The notes beneath the pieces are model-generated. The model was not told the origin of the DNA and did no database searches. It saw only the letters and a program-made list of their open reading frames with translations. 64,000 bases of DNA from Siphonodentalium dalli (taxonomy: Eukaryota > Mollusca > Scaphopoda > Gadilida > Siphonodentaliidae), in NCBI GenBank assembly GCA_032622095.1, contig CP136065.1:241035530-241099529 (forward strand), given 5' to 3'. Made by a program: the position numbers and the translations under genes. Positions 1 to 11,089 of this stretch are shown one piece after another (within the stretch, counting starts at the first letter, position 1; each line of letters begins with the position of its first letter).

Positions 1-1045
1 ATCTTGGATTTTACTCTTTGCATCACTAAATACTTTGGCGCGGGCTACAGGTCGTATCTTTGGTCTGATCTTTATGAAATTTGTCATGAATGAAGATCCA
101 TATGGGAACTTCATATGGATCACCGGGATGACCGCTAGATGGGAATGAGTCATTTTGGGGTCATTTGGCCAAAAAACATGGCCGCCGTCAGCCATCTTGG
201 ATTTTACTCTTTGCATCACTAAATACTTTGGCGCGGGCTACAGGTCGTATCTTTATGAAATTTGTCATGAATGTTGACATTGACATGTAGATGGGAACGA
301 GTCATTTTGGGGTCATTCGGCCAAAACACATGGCCGCTGGTGGCCATCTTTGATTTCAAATTTGAATCCATTGGCGCTGGCTACAGGCCATACTGTTTGT
401 CTGATCATCATAAAATTTGTCATGAATGTTGACATTTACATGTAGATGGGAACGAGTCATTTTAGGATCATTCGGCCAAAAAACATGGCGCAGTGGCCAT
501 CTTGGATTTTACTCTTTGCATCACTAAATACTTTCACACACCCTACAGACCACAACCCTGATCCGATCATCACCTAACTTCATATTCATCATTGGGGTGG
601 CCCCTAGTTGGGCACAAATCATTTTGGGGTAATTCGGCCAAAAAACATGGCCGCTGGTGGCCATCTTGGATTTCAAAATTGAATCAATTGGCGCGGGCTA
701 CAGTCCGTACTGTTTGTCTGATCATCATAAAATTTGTCATGAATGTTGACATTTACATGTAGATGGGAACGAGTCATTTTAGGATCAATCCGCCAATAAA
801 CATGGCCGCTGGTGGCCATCTTGGATTTTACTCTTTGCATCACTAAATCCTTTGACACATCCTACAGACCACATCCCTGATCTGATCATCACCAAACTTC
901 ATATGGATCATCGGGGTGACCTCTTGATGGGAACGAGTCATTTTGGGGTCATTCGGCAAAACAATATGGCCATTTTGGATTTTACTCTTTGTATGACTCA
1001 ATATTTCTACAAAATCCATTAGCATGGGTTATAGACCGATCTCAT
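1..1045. repeat. Satellite-like dispersed repeat, cluster 1
   Basis: About five degenerate copies of a roughly 170-190 bp unit. Each carries phrases such as GGTCATTCGGCCAAAAAACA, a palindromic GGCCGCTGGTGGCC block and a closing block starting CATCTTGGATTTTACTC. The same unit recurs at 24120-26100 and 57160-57760, partly in the opposite orientation. Short open frames across it (such as 673-858 and 843-1025 on the minus strand) are read from the repeat and have no recognisable domain. I see no gene here. Confidence 0.8.
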
Positions 1046-1321
1046 TTACATCTTGTCTTACTTAGACATTTCAATTAGCACCTTTCCTAATTCCTCCATT
1101 TACTGTCAACCATTAAATTATTCCCCTACCTAAGTTGAGCTACAGTGTCATTGACACTTTCATTATCCATCATTTTAAATTTAGTTAATAATTATCGCAT
1201 TCCATACATTGTCGCGACTAACAATTATTCAATCAATACCTTTATCCGCATGCAAGTGTTCCCCTTATGGTGATAATGTTATTCTGATTCGGCACCTTTG
1301 ATCTCTTTGTCAAAACAACTA
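1046..1321. other. AT-rich spacer, nothing recognised
   Basis: Single-copy-looking AT-rich sequence between the satellite cluster and the inverted-repeat element. No long open frame, splice-bounded coding segment or repeat structure was seen. Confidence 0.5.
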
Positions 1322-2942
1322 CCGGTGTAACACGATATCTTCCCCCCTGGGTATCTTCCCCCCCGGGGGGGAACATACCCCGGGGTATCTTCCCCCCCAC
1401 CCTGGGTATCTTCCCCCCCACTCGTACATTTTTTTTCCCTCACTTATTTTATATTATTATGGTAAGAAATGCCGAGAAAACTATTAAATTATTTTTTTTT
1501 TTTTTGTTATATGAAGTTTAACTTAACCCAGTAATAGCATAAATATGTCAAAATATTACCTTATGATTCTATCGTTTAATTTGCTTTATATAGTCATGAA
1601 ATGGCGAGAAATTAACTTTATATGAGCACAATTTGATAGAGTAAGAATTTGGGGTGGGGGGTGGAGATACCCAGGCCTGAGTATCTTTCCCCCCACCCAG
1701 CGCCTACATATGAAAAAATTAAACGTATGATTTTATTGCTTAATTTGCTTTATATAGTCATGAATTGGCGAGAAATTAACTTTATATGAGCAAAATTTGA
1801 TAGAGTAAGAATTTGGGGTGGGGGGGGAAATACCCAGGCCTGAGTATCTTCCCCCCCCCCACCCAGCGCCTACATATGAAAAAATTAAACGTATGATTTT
1901 ATTGCTTAATTTGCTTTATATAGTCATGAATTGGCGAGAAATTAACTTTATATGAGCAAAATTTGATAGAGTAAGAATTTGGGGTGGGGGGGAGATACCC
2001 AGGCCTGAGTATCTTCCCCACCACCCAGCGCCTACATATGAAAAAATTAAACGTATGATTTTATTGCTTAATTTGCTTTATATAGTCATGAATTGGCGAG
2101 AAATTAACTTTATATGAGCAAAATTTGATAGAGTAAGAATTTGGGGTGGGGGGGAGATACCCAGGCCTGAGTATCTCCCCCCCCCCAAATATAGTCATGA
2201 ATTGGCGAGAAATTAACTTTATATGAGCAAAATTTGATAGAGTAAGAATTTGGGGTGGGGGGGGGGGGGGAAGATACCCAGGCCTGAGTATCTTCCCCCC
2301 CCCCCCCCCCCCACCCAGCACCTACATATGACAAAAATTAAACGTATGATTTTATTGCTTAATTCTTACTCTAATCAAATTTTGCTCATATAAAGTAAAT
2401 TTCTCGCCATTTCATGACTATATAAAGCAAATTAAGCAATAAAATCATACGTTTAATTTTTGTCATATGTAGGCGCTGGGTGGGGGGGAAGATACTCAGG
2501 CCTGGGTATCTCCCCCCCCCATCCCAAATTCTTACTCTAATCAAATTTTGCTCATATAAAGTTAATTTCTCGCCATTTCATGACTATATAAAGCAAATTA
2601 AGCAATAAAATCATGCGTTTAATTTTTGTCATATGTAGGCGCTGGGTGGGGGAGATACTCAGGTCTGAGTATCTCCCCCCCCCCACCCCAAATTCTTACT
2701 CTAATCAAATTTTGCTCATATAAAGTTAATTTCTCGCCATTTCATGACAATATAAAGCAAAATAAACGATAAAATCGTAAGGTAATTTTTGGACATATTT
2801 ATGCTATTACTGGGTTAAGTTAAACTTCAAAATAAAAAAAAATTAAATTTTTTTTTTAATAGTTTTCTCGGCATTTCTTACCATAATAATATATAATAAG
2901 TGAGGGAAAAAAAATATATGAGTGGGGGGAAGATACCCAGGG

Positions 2943-2984
<42 letters not shown>

Positions 2985-3003
2985 AGATAAACTGTTACAC
3001 CGG
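1322..3003. mobile_element. Large inverted-repeat element with G/C-run arrays (MITE-like)
   Basis: The ends are inverted copies: CCGGTGTAACA at 1322-1332 and TGTTACACCGG at 2993-3003. The left half holds about four direct copies of a roughly 165 bp unit (landmark GCGCCTACATATG at about 1699, 1865 and 2028), each closing with a C-run/G-run stretch around GATACCCAGGCCTGAGTATC. The right half (2360-2940) holds about three copies of the same unit inverted, so the whole can fold back on itself. It ends in an uninterrupted run of 40 G at 2944-2983. No transposase frame is present. The proline/glycine-rich frames at 2061-2334 are read from the G/C runs and are not genes. No clear target duplication was found. 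Confidence 0.7.
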
Positions 3004-4829
3004 CATACATCAAAGGAAGCGCACAACTGACGTCGGCAGAAATACTATAATATATATATTTTTATGTATTTGGCTTTGAAACTATACCAGGATATGGAGT
3101 GCAATGGGTGTATATATAGGTCCATTATGGGAACAAATGCACAGAGTATATAAACATCGGAATCGCAAATCGGCCGATTGTGCCTCCAGTTATCGGAAAT
3201 CGGTCCGATGGGCTTTTTCATTATCGGAACATCACTAGTTAATATCTGTTCCTCAGTAATTTTATTCACTGTAGATGAAGGTCCCAACTCAAAATTTCAC
3301 GATTTAAGTGACTTTGTGAGCGATTTTGCTTCGCGTCACATATAAGTATGGAAATTTATCCTGGGTACTTCATTCAATGTTTATTGCAATATCCTCACAA
3401 TAGGAAAGCATGCAATTTCGAGTTGGGAACTTCATCTACAGCGATGTACATTATTAAGGAACAGATAATAACTAAGAAATATGTTCCCCGCGTTATTTTT
3501 CGACTTTATAAATAACTTCAAAAAGTTCCCATTCTACGGGCTTTAGCCAGAGTAGAGATTCATGGCATGATACATTTATTTATGCTATATTAAACATTGT
3601 TTTTTTATAGCTTTTATGTTACTGGGTCAAAAACTATCATTCCAGATTTTATCACCTTTTATTAACTCTTTCATGACGGGAGCTGTGCTGGTGCAGAATT
3701 AAAGATCCTGTGCCAGTGCATTTTCTTACGTATGCGAGTCTCCCATACGACAAATATCGGGCACTGGTTACTGGTCAAATCGTAGTATGTGCGGTGGAAA
3801 ATCGTACAACATTTTGTCGCACGATCGGCAACCAATCAGATTCAACTATAAATGCGATCATGCGGCGATCAAATGTTTTATTTCACAACAACATGGCATC
3901 CAGCGTGTCCTTCAACTTGAGTTCAATGTGTGGAGAATGAAATCATGTATAGGGCCTATACTCGTCTATAGAACTACAAACACTTGTAATATTAATATTT
4001 ATTCGTATAAAACATCTGCGATAAATACACATATATAGACCTATACCTACAGCCTATATCACGTTAATAGTAACCCATTACATTCACAAGAAAGTAAACA
4101 ACCAGATCGTACGATCCGATTGCATGTCTGTGGTGGTCTACCACAAGTGATAAAAACAGAAGTCGTACAACAAAAATCGGACCGTGAGCGCACACACATC
4201 TTACAGTCGCAAGGGTCTGCGACAAATATCGTGCAACAAATATCGCTTCGTGTGCGGCGCGCTTAAATGGCCTTATGGTCAACCTCCCAGTGCATTTCTC
4301 CTGACTTGTCTCTGTCATTCTAGTGTGCTAGGGGCAGTGTTCGCTTACCCTGGCAGTCGGGTTACCTGGTCAGATACCCACTTACTTAGTATAGGTTATA
4401 ACCCGCTTGGGTATCTGTACAAGAAATATTAACCGAGGCGCGAAAATACTTGAATACTCTATACATTTGAAGACTCTGCGATTTTCTTTTCACTGACCCC
4501 AAGCCACAAACTAGTTTAATTCACTGTGCACCGCAGCGAGCTTCTCAATCAAATCCCATCGCCGCATGATTTCTGATGACGTCCTATCTATTCATGATTT
4601 CACACCTAACCCCATGCAAGTTTGATTGCATTGATACAAGCGTTTAATTGCTGAGTGTTTACTGTTTGTCAATGACACCATTGTTCAGATTAATATTTTT
4701 GGTTGGCAGAAATACAGATTCATACAAAGATTTTTGTTCAGCAATTCAAACGATTTCATTGGTCGAGGGGTGCGAATCAGGTTATAATAATGGTTATAAA
4801 GAGCTAATGTGTATTTTCGTGTTCTACAG
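3004..4829. other. Repeat relics upstream of the first NPEPPS exon
   Basis: Holds an inverted repeat with arms near 3262-3293 and 3412-3444 (shared core GATGAAGGTCCCAACTC and its degenerate complement). A degenerate member of the CCAGTGCATT...TATGCGAGTCTCCC hairpin family starts near 3662 (TTAACTCTTTCATGACGGGAGC). No exon of the aminopeptidase was recognised here, so the preceding exon should lie beyond the window start. Confidence 0.5.
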
Positions 4830-5049
4830 GCTCGAGCTGGTTCGTTATCCACTGTTGATGTTCTCAGTGTAGTCAGTGCATTTTCTAATGAAGAAAACTA
4901 CACAGTGTGGAAGGATTTGTCCGGCAGCCTGGGATACATAGCCACACAGATGCAGTCGACTGATTATTATGATGCCTATAAGAGGTTTGCGTTAGACCTG
5001 TACGGGGTTGCGATGAAAAAAACTGGCTGGGAGCCCAAGGAAGGAGAAG
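4830..5049 (+). CDS. NPEPPS: Puromycin-sensitive aminopeptidase, C-terminal domain exon (first in window)
   Basis: Internal exon of an M1-family zinc aminopeptidase, 220 bp. It follows acceptor TTCTACAG and ends at donor GAGAAG|GTGAGA in phase 1. The translation opens ARAGSLSTVDVLSVVSAF and contains NYTVWKDLSGSLGYIA, closely matching the helical ERAP1-C-like region of NPEPPS, where the mammalian protein has a very similar ARAG..STVEVL / NYTVWSDLS stretch. The catalytic HExxH(x18)E domain is encoded upstream of the window and is not seen. In the family this protein is a mainly cytosolic exopeptidase removing N-terminal residues from peptides. A small frame at 4648-4872 is an out-of-frame shadow. 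The exon is intact and joins the next one in frame through a split GGT glycine codon. Confidence 0.9.
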
Positions 5050-6122
5050 GTGAGAAATAGAGCCCAACGAATCGGGGTTTTCATTTCGAATCAAATCTCA
5101 AATCGAATTACCCAAATGATTCCGAATTTCATCGAGTCTCGAATCAAACTATTGCATCAGGTATAATAATAGTGAAGATGAAGATAATACATGATTCTGA
5201 GGCCGTACCAATATCAATTTGCTTACTTCGTTACGATGATAAATGATTGTCATCTGAAGCAATATTGCAGCCAGAAAGAAATCGCGTTCACAAGTTTGAC
5301 ATATATATGAAATTTTTCTAAATCAGTTATATAAGTCTTACAATGCCTTGGTAGTCTATAGTATAGCTCAGTCGATGACAATGTTATTTATATGCGTTTG
5401 TATCATAATATATCTTCGCGAAAAAGCAATGTGGTCAGTTGAAGTAATGAGAATGCAACTGGTGCCTGTCATTTGATACAATTTGAATCAGGAGAACTGA
5501 TTTCGAATCAAACCAATCAGATGAAAGATTCCATATCGCATTGAATCAAATCCATTTGCAGGGCCCTAGTGAGACTGAGAAATTAATTATTGCTATTTAT
5601 AAGCAACAAATAATGATAAATTGTCCTCCGATTTGTTGAAAATCCTCTCAACATAAGTCTCTCAGTGATTTTGTTATTTAGATGTCATCAGTTTATCAAA
5701 GTCCAAAATAACAACAACCCTTCATGTGTACAGGAAAGAAGGAGGAAGTCTTGTGTTATTATTCAGTTGCAGATTGTCATTGATTTACTTAAAAGACAAG
5801 TTATGTATTGGATACTAAAACAGTTAAAGAATATCAATTTAAAGCTGTTTATTGACAAAGAAGTTGGAAGAAAAGCTATCAAGGATCACTTTCTGTTTCC
5901 AAAAATGCAGCAATTAAATTATGGCATCAATGTGTCTTTTCAAAAAAGTATGTATACAAATATTTCACATATTTTATGATATTTATCAGTCTATTTTCAT
6001 GAGAGCTTTCCGATGAATGGAAACAAGCCATATTTCCGACTAAATCCTGAAAAGTTACCCATAATTCTGCTGTGGTTAAGGGGTCGATTACTTAGGGCAT
6101 TACTGTACATCTGTCATTACAG
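5050..6122 (+). other. NPEPPS intron
   Basis: AT-rich intron between the 220-bp and 143-bp exons. A 104-codon open frame at 5665-5979 has an AT-driven composition and no recognisable domain, so I do not call it a gene. No mobile-element ends were recognised. Confidence 0.6.
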
Positions 6123-6265
6123 GTCATTTGCAAGCTATGTTACGAGAACTTATAATCAGCCGCCTAGGTGCTTACTCAGAAGAGTCAGTGGTTGCCGAGG
6201 CCAACAAGAGGTTTGAAGAACACATCAGTTCTGATAATAAAATACCAGCAGATTTAAGGGGAGCT
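6123..6265 (+). CDS. NPEPPS: Puromycin-sensitive aminopeptidase, exon encoding GHLQAMLREL region
   Basis: 143-bp exon between acceptor TCATTACAG and donor GGGGAGCT|GTAAGT. Its first two bases complete the glycine codon of the previous exon (GEG|HLQ) and it ends in phase 0. The translation includes LRELIISRLGAYSEESVV and EANKRFEEHI, matching the NPEPPS helix repeat (GHLDALLRxLxLxxLG...EARRRFKDH in mammals). This is part of the C-terminal alpha-solenoid that closes over the active site in M1 enzymes. The reading frame is intact. Confidence 0.9.
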
Positions 6266-6373
6266 GTAAGTGAATTATTTTTTTTTATTTTGGTCACAAA
6301 ATATAGCATATCAACTGCAGTGTACATAAAAACATGTATAATTTATATAATAAGTATTAATCAGGTTCTTGTT

Positions 6374-7295
6374 AATTATACCCCCACTTTCGATGAAAAT
6401 GGGGGGTATATTGGATTGACTGCGTCTGTCCGTCACGCTTTCTCCCTCCGTGTGTCGTACCGTCCATCCATCCGTCTTTCTGTCCGTCCAACCTCATAAC
6501 TCGATCAACTATGAACCAATTTCAATTATTTTTTGTATGCAATCTCCTTAGGACTGCCTCTCCGCATGATGCTAATTGCGGTTCGGCCCAACTTTTTTTT
6601 TTAAAGTTACGCCTCATTTTCGACTTAGAAAATTTCTCACTTTTTCGGTTTCCGGATGATATCTCAAGTTTGGATCCTTTAATTGCAAATACCGTTTTTT
6701 TTTAGATCAGTCATATCAAGATACAGGTTGAGCTCGAATGTGAGTTTGATCCGATGATTTTTTCTAGAGTAATGGACTTTTTTCGACTTAGAAAATTCAA
6801 TTTTGCTTCTTTTTTTTTTGGTTTCCAGATGATAACTAAAGTTTGGACTGTTCAATTGAAAATTCCGTGTTTTTTTTGTGGGTCGTTCATATCAAAATAC
6901 AGGTCAAGTTCGAAATTTGAGTTTGATCCAATGATTTTTCCCAAAGTTATGGGCCTTTGAAATTGTTTTTTTTATAATTTTCTGTTTTTATGTATGAGGG
7001 TACCTTCATGGTGTAATCAACTCCTCCTACAGTTTGGTCGTAGATATTTGAAACTTCCTTTTTTTTGGATGCTATCACACTCAACAAAAGCCATCTTAGA
7101 TGTTAAGGTTGCGTTTCATTTAATACCCTTTTTTGGGTTTCTGCAATCATTCGAACAAATATGAACCAATATCAAAATTATTAATCCAAATTTTTCTTTA
7201 AAGTTAAAAATCTTTTTTGTTGAGTTTACGGATAATGCGGGTTGAATTTGCCACGGTTGTGGTATGCTATCACTCGAGTGCACACCTCTTGTTAT
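6374..7295. repeat. Dispersed repeat with TCCGTCC tract and AACTTTxGATGAT phrases
   Basis: Begins with a small hairpin (ACCCCCACTTTCG...GGGGGGTAT), then CCGTCCATCCATCCGTC-type simple sequence, then several copies of a phrase containing GATCCRATGATTTTTYC and TTTTTCGACTTAGAAAA. Related repeats occur at 22665-23070, 40850-41620, 56460-57100 and 60437-61390. The small frames at 6511-6705 and 6754-6960 belong to the repeat. It lies inside an NPEPPS intron. Confidence 0.65.
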
Positions 7296-7657
7296 ATTAA
7301 GTTATCAATCAATGGCATCAATTTTGTTTCCTTATAATATGTGGTTGTCAACAGGAATGATGTTGAGATATGTAGGTGAAGTTTTGAGGGTTATTTGTGA
7401 TAAATGATTGAAAATAATTAGGTTGTTGTTTCAAAGAAATTTGTCAATTCGTCCCAACGTTTTCTGAATCTAATCTCTTTTAATGAATTGGAATTAGATG
7501 GAATGAAAGTCTCAATGTTTTTGTAATATTTGATTGACTGAACTAATCCTTGAATGCAAGGTTCATTATTTCTCATTTTACAAGAGTATATGTATCTCTT
7601 GTATAAAAGTATACATATATTAAGTAAGTGAATTATTTAGCATTCATCATCCCTTAA

Positions 7658-8471
7658 AGGGGGACTGGACTCTAAATCCATTTATGGGACCGTCTCCTTT
7701 TAAATCCAACCATTTATGGGACCGTCTCCTTTTAAATCCAACCATTTATGGGTCCATCTCATATTAAATCCAACCATTTATGAGACCGTCTCCTATTATA
7801 CTCAACTGACTATATCCAACAAATGAATGAATTTGAGCGATGGATGAGTGCAAAATACACTCATGTGCTCTATGAACGATGTAAAAAAAACATGGTAATT
7901 ATAATGTAACTGAATTAATGACTCGGGGTCATAAACTCATTTTCATTATATTTACCATGTTTTTTTTACTTCGTTCATAGAGCACATCAATGTATTTTGC
8001 ACTCATCCATGGTTCAAATGCTCAAATTCATTCATTTGTTGCATATACTATGTTGAGTATAATAGGAGATGGTCCCATAAATGGTTGGATTTAACACTTT
8101 ACCCAACAAACCGGCCAAATAAAGCTTCAACAGCCTAAAATATCTTCGGTCTGTCTCAATAGAACCATACAAATATGGATATCATTGGAACCGGCTCCTT
8201 GACCACATTGTGATAGTTACAGTTATGCCCTGTGCCAATGCATTCTCTTATATATGCGAGTCGACCATAGGTCGCCTCGCATATATAAGAGAATGCATTG
8301 GCCTAAAAAAAAATTGAATGTGTTAAGCCAATGTATTCTCTTATATATGCGAGGCGACCTATGGTCGACTCGCATATATAAGAGAATGCATTGGCACAGG
8401 GCCGTTCTGTTGGGTAAAGGGTTAATAGGAGACGGTCCCATAAATGGTCAGATTTAGTGTACAGTCCCCCT
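7658..8471. mobile_element. TTAA-flanked palindromic MITE (outer element)
   Basis: TTAA lies on both sides (7654-7657 and 8472-8475). The ends are inverted copies, AGGGGGACTGGACTCTAAATC on the left and GATTTAGTGTACAGTCCCCC on the right. The left part contains about four direct copies of a phrase ATTTATGGGACCGTCTCC. Positions 7830-8030 form a long palindrome around GTCATAAACTC. A second TTAA-flanked element sits inside it (8095-8421). No transposase frame is seen. The TTAA target duplication suggests mobilisation by a piggyBac-type transposase encoded elsewhere. A partial relative lies at 15505-15660. Confidence 0.7.
8095..8421. mobile_element. piggyBac-like double-hairpin MITE, nested copy
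   Basis: TTAA at 8091-8094 and 8422-8425 with inverted ends ACTTTACCCAACA and TGTTGGGTAAAGG. Inside are two near-perfect hairpins, each built from the arm GCCAATGCATTCTCTTATAT and its complement around GTCGACCATAGGTCGCC. The second hairpin is the inverse of the first. The frames at 8223-8590 are readings of the hairpins. It is inserted within the outer TTAA element 7658-8471. Confidence 0.75.
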
Positions 8472-8475
8472 TTAA

Positions 8476-9383
8476 GGGGAGCTGTAAGTTTAGCCCAAAC
8501 AAAATTAATATTCTGTTTCTCATACCGCGTAACCTGCCTCCTCATAAAAATATGGCCTGCTGGGTGCTTTTTATGGCCCACCGAAAACAAAAATATAAAT
8601 CATCCTGCCACTCGGCTTCACAATGCGATGTCCACAACTGACCATAAATCTAGCTAGACAAATTTCAACTTGTATTTGATACATCCCTTTGTTATTTCTG
8701 ATAAAAATTAAAAAAAAAAAAAATTTAAACTGTATGTACTAAGGGTTGTACAACAGACTATTACATTGAAATTTGATTATTACTTATTTATCATGAAAAG
8801 TAATTTTTCACAGCCAACAAATTTTTTGAAAATTTTGGTCATAAAAAGTGGGAATAAAAACCTTCCTTCTTGGTAATTTCCTAGGTAAAAAATAATATAA
8901 AAACCTGCCTGCCCACTTTGAAGAATAAAAGATTTCAGAGAATCCGATAATAAACTTTGTGTCGCCTTAGTTGGCTAGCATTCATCACCCGTTAGTTATT
9001 TATTTCACTAAAATTTATAGAAATAACTCTAATGGTTTTATAAACCTTTAGTCAAATGTCGGAATTTATGGCTAGTTCTCTATTGATGAACAGAGAAAAC
9101 TATTTTCGAAATTTGATGAATCAATACAAAACCCAAATCGGCAATGGGTAATGAAACCAAAAGTGGGGCTATCCAAATTTTGGAAACAGAAACAGAGAAC
9201 TATACATAGGGAAAATTATAATTGGTATTAAGGTATATTATTTATCAGAACATTACAAAATTGATTGAAATTCATCACTTTTTGTCAATATGTCCACTCT
9301 TCCCAACTGCATGATTAGCATGTGATTGGCAATGATCCATGTCTGATTAATTGTACATACATATTATGTCTGTTTAATTGTAG
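8476..9383 (+). other. NPEPPS intron, remainder
   Basis: AT-rich intron sequence without a recognisable gene. The start (8472-8489) repeats 18 bases of the 3' border of the 143-bp NPEPPS exon (TTAAGGGGAGCTGTAAGT); see findings. Confidence 0.5.
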
Positions 9384-9417
9384 GTGTACGCTACATATTA
9401 TGTCTGTTTAATTGTAG
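9384..9417 (+). repeat. Tandem duplication of an NPEPPS splice acceptor
   Basis: A 34-bp unit containing TGTCTGTTTAATTGTAG followed by GTGTACGCTAC occurs twice in tandem, giving AG acceptors at 9382-9383 and 9416-9417. Only the second joins the phase-0 frame to the intact 57-bp exon. Use of the first would add 34 bp and shift the frame into a TGA. The upstream copy is therefore probably a decoy. Confidence 0.85.
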
Positions 9418-9474
9418 GTGTACGCTACAGTATTAAGAAATGGAGATGAGGATACATACAACAAAATGCTTAAG
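9418..9474 (+). CDS. NPEPPS: Puromycin-sensitive aminopeptidase, 57-bp exon
   Basis: 19-codon exon, phase 0 at both ends, between acceptor TTAATTGTAG and donor CTTAAG|GTTAGT. The translation VYATVLRNGDEDTYNKMLK matches the NPEPPS stretch that reads VYLTVLKHGD...MLK in mammals. The start was chosen from two tandem acceptors because only this one keeps the frame. The donor GTTAGT is weaker than those of the neighbouring exons. Confidence 0.9.
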
Positions 9475-9672
9475 GTTAGTAGTACATAGTAATATATAGC
9501 TAACTTGGCTTTCTCGTTCTCTGATTGGTTGAAAGCTGTAATACGATCTTGGACAAAGTTTACTCAATAATTAACTAATAAAATGCAGCACAGTAAGGTT
9601 GGGTTAACAACGATTGTTGGAGAAGTCATAGCATAATTTTTTTAAATGGAGTATTTTTTTGAAACCGTCATG

Positions 9673-10268
9673 CAGGGTTCGCGCTGCCATTTGCCATTGG
9701 CAAAAATAATTCACATTTGGCAAAAAATATTTTCATTTGGCAAAAGTTTTGGCAAGACACTTTTTAATTCCTCAAGAAAGGTGAAAAATATTGGTCAATC
9801 AATACCACTCATTTCAGGAAACTCTCACAACACAATTATATTAGTGGTGTTTTATAAGGGTTAGGAAAAGTTAACACCTATTAAGATGCAGTTAATCTCA
9901 TAGCCTTAGTACCGATGGTTGGATGGATTACTAGTATTTAGTGTGGTGGTGGTGTTTACATAGCTAATCCTCCTATGATGTGTCCTTCTGATGAAGGAAC
10001 TCTTCTACCATTGTATTGTTCGGTGATTTGCTTACTGTTGTATTATAAACCACAATAGAGATGCGAGTTTAATTAATTATTAGCGGACAGCTTTTCTATC
10101 AATATCAAAAGTCGTTCAAACCGCGAGTGTCGAAACATAAGACTTAAAGTTGCAGAAAATGATACTATCAGGGATAGCATTTGGCAAATGCTAAAATAAT
10201 TTGGCAAAAAATATTTTCAATTGGCAAATTATTTGGCAAAAGTAAATTTCGGTCCAGCGCGGACCCTG
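9673..10268. mobile_element. hAT-type non-autonomous element (596 bp)
   Basis: Inverted ends CAGGGTTCGCGCTG and CAGCGCGGACCCTG are flanked by the 8-bp duplication CCGTCATG (9665-9672 and 10269-10276). Subterminal repeats of TTTGGCAAAA occur near both ends, a layout typical of hAT transposons. No transposase domain was seen; the frames at 9646-9864 and 10181-10408 read across the ends. Confidence 0.8.
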
Positions 10269-10618
10269 CCGTCATGGTCAATTCCATACTGTTCAATGCG
10301 TGTGTGCTGCAGACATTCAAAGAGACGTTGTCAAAACAATCACTGACATTGCGATGCTGTCACACAAGTAAGCACATGGTATATAGATTTCGAGTCACAA
10401 TTAAATGAAATAAAAGTGACACCAGTCCATATGAAACAGGAAAGAGTAAACGATACGGATTCCCAATTCGCCATAATGTCTTAACAACAATGCCATCATG
10501 CTGGGAGTCAGGAATATGGGAATATATTCCCTGGAGTCGGCACTGTACAAAACAATCCCGGGAAGGAATTTGTTGTTGTTGTCAACCAATGCTAAACACT
10601 TCTATTTTGTTTGAAGTA

Positions 10619-10984
10619 CCCTGCTGGTCAAAACAAGTGTCCACTCAACCGCGGTGTGGTTAGCGTTGCCGAAATGCAACTACACCGCAGCTCCACCGGC
10701 TAACTACTGTTGGGCCGCGGTGTACTTGTCATTCAGCCATGGCGTAGATGCCGCAGTGTACGTTCATTAAACTGAAAAAAGACAATACAAACCAGAAATC
10801 TAACCACGATGCATATGCCATTCAGTCGCGTTGTAGTTACCTTTCGGACAAGATGTACTTGCCGTTTGGCCATAGTGTACATGCTGTTCGGCAGCGGTGC
10901 TCAACTGCAGTTACAAACTCTGACACCGCGGCTGAACGGCAAATACACCGCGGTGCCAATGGACACTTGTTTTGTCCAGCAGGG
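10619..10984. mobile_element. TA-flanked MITE
   Basis: Inverted ends CCCTGCTGGTCAAAACAAGT and ACTTGTTTTGTCCAGCAGGG, with a TA dinucleotide on each side (10617-10618 and 10985-10986). The inside repeats CACCGCGGTG-like palindromes. A TA target suggests a Tc1/mariner-type origin, though the superfamily is not proven. The small frames here are incidental. Confidence 0.65.
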
Positions 10985-11089
10985 TATTATTTTATTAAAA
11001 TAGCACAAAGTAGTGTTATATGAGTGTATTATATACATGTTTACATGCACCGGTTGAAACTTATATTTTTCGTTAGGTGCACCAAAGCA

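Noticed and set aside
2061-2334. Gly/Pro-rich open frames on the minus strand
   Set aside because: They are produced by the G and C runs of the inverted-repeat element; the same text occurs in each tandem unit.
3004-4829. Possible upstream NPEPPS exon (frames 4184-4432 and 4648-4872)
   Set aside because: No similarity to the residues expected before ARAGS and no in-phase donor; the region is repeat relics.
5665-5979. 104-codon open frame in an NPEPPS intron
   Set aside because: Lys/Asn/Ile/Leu-rich as expected from AT-rich non-coding DNA; no domain and no splice support.
8223-8457. Repeated open frames reading CILLYMRGDLWSTRIYKRMHW on both strands
   Set aside because: This protein text recurs at every double-hairpin MITE (8 kb, 11 kb, 18-19 kb, 32-34 kb, 44 kb, 53 kb) and is the translation of a palindrome, not a conserved gene family.
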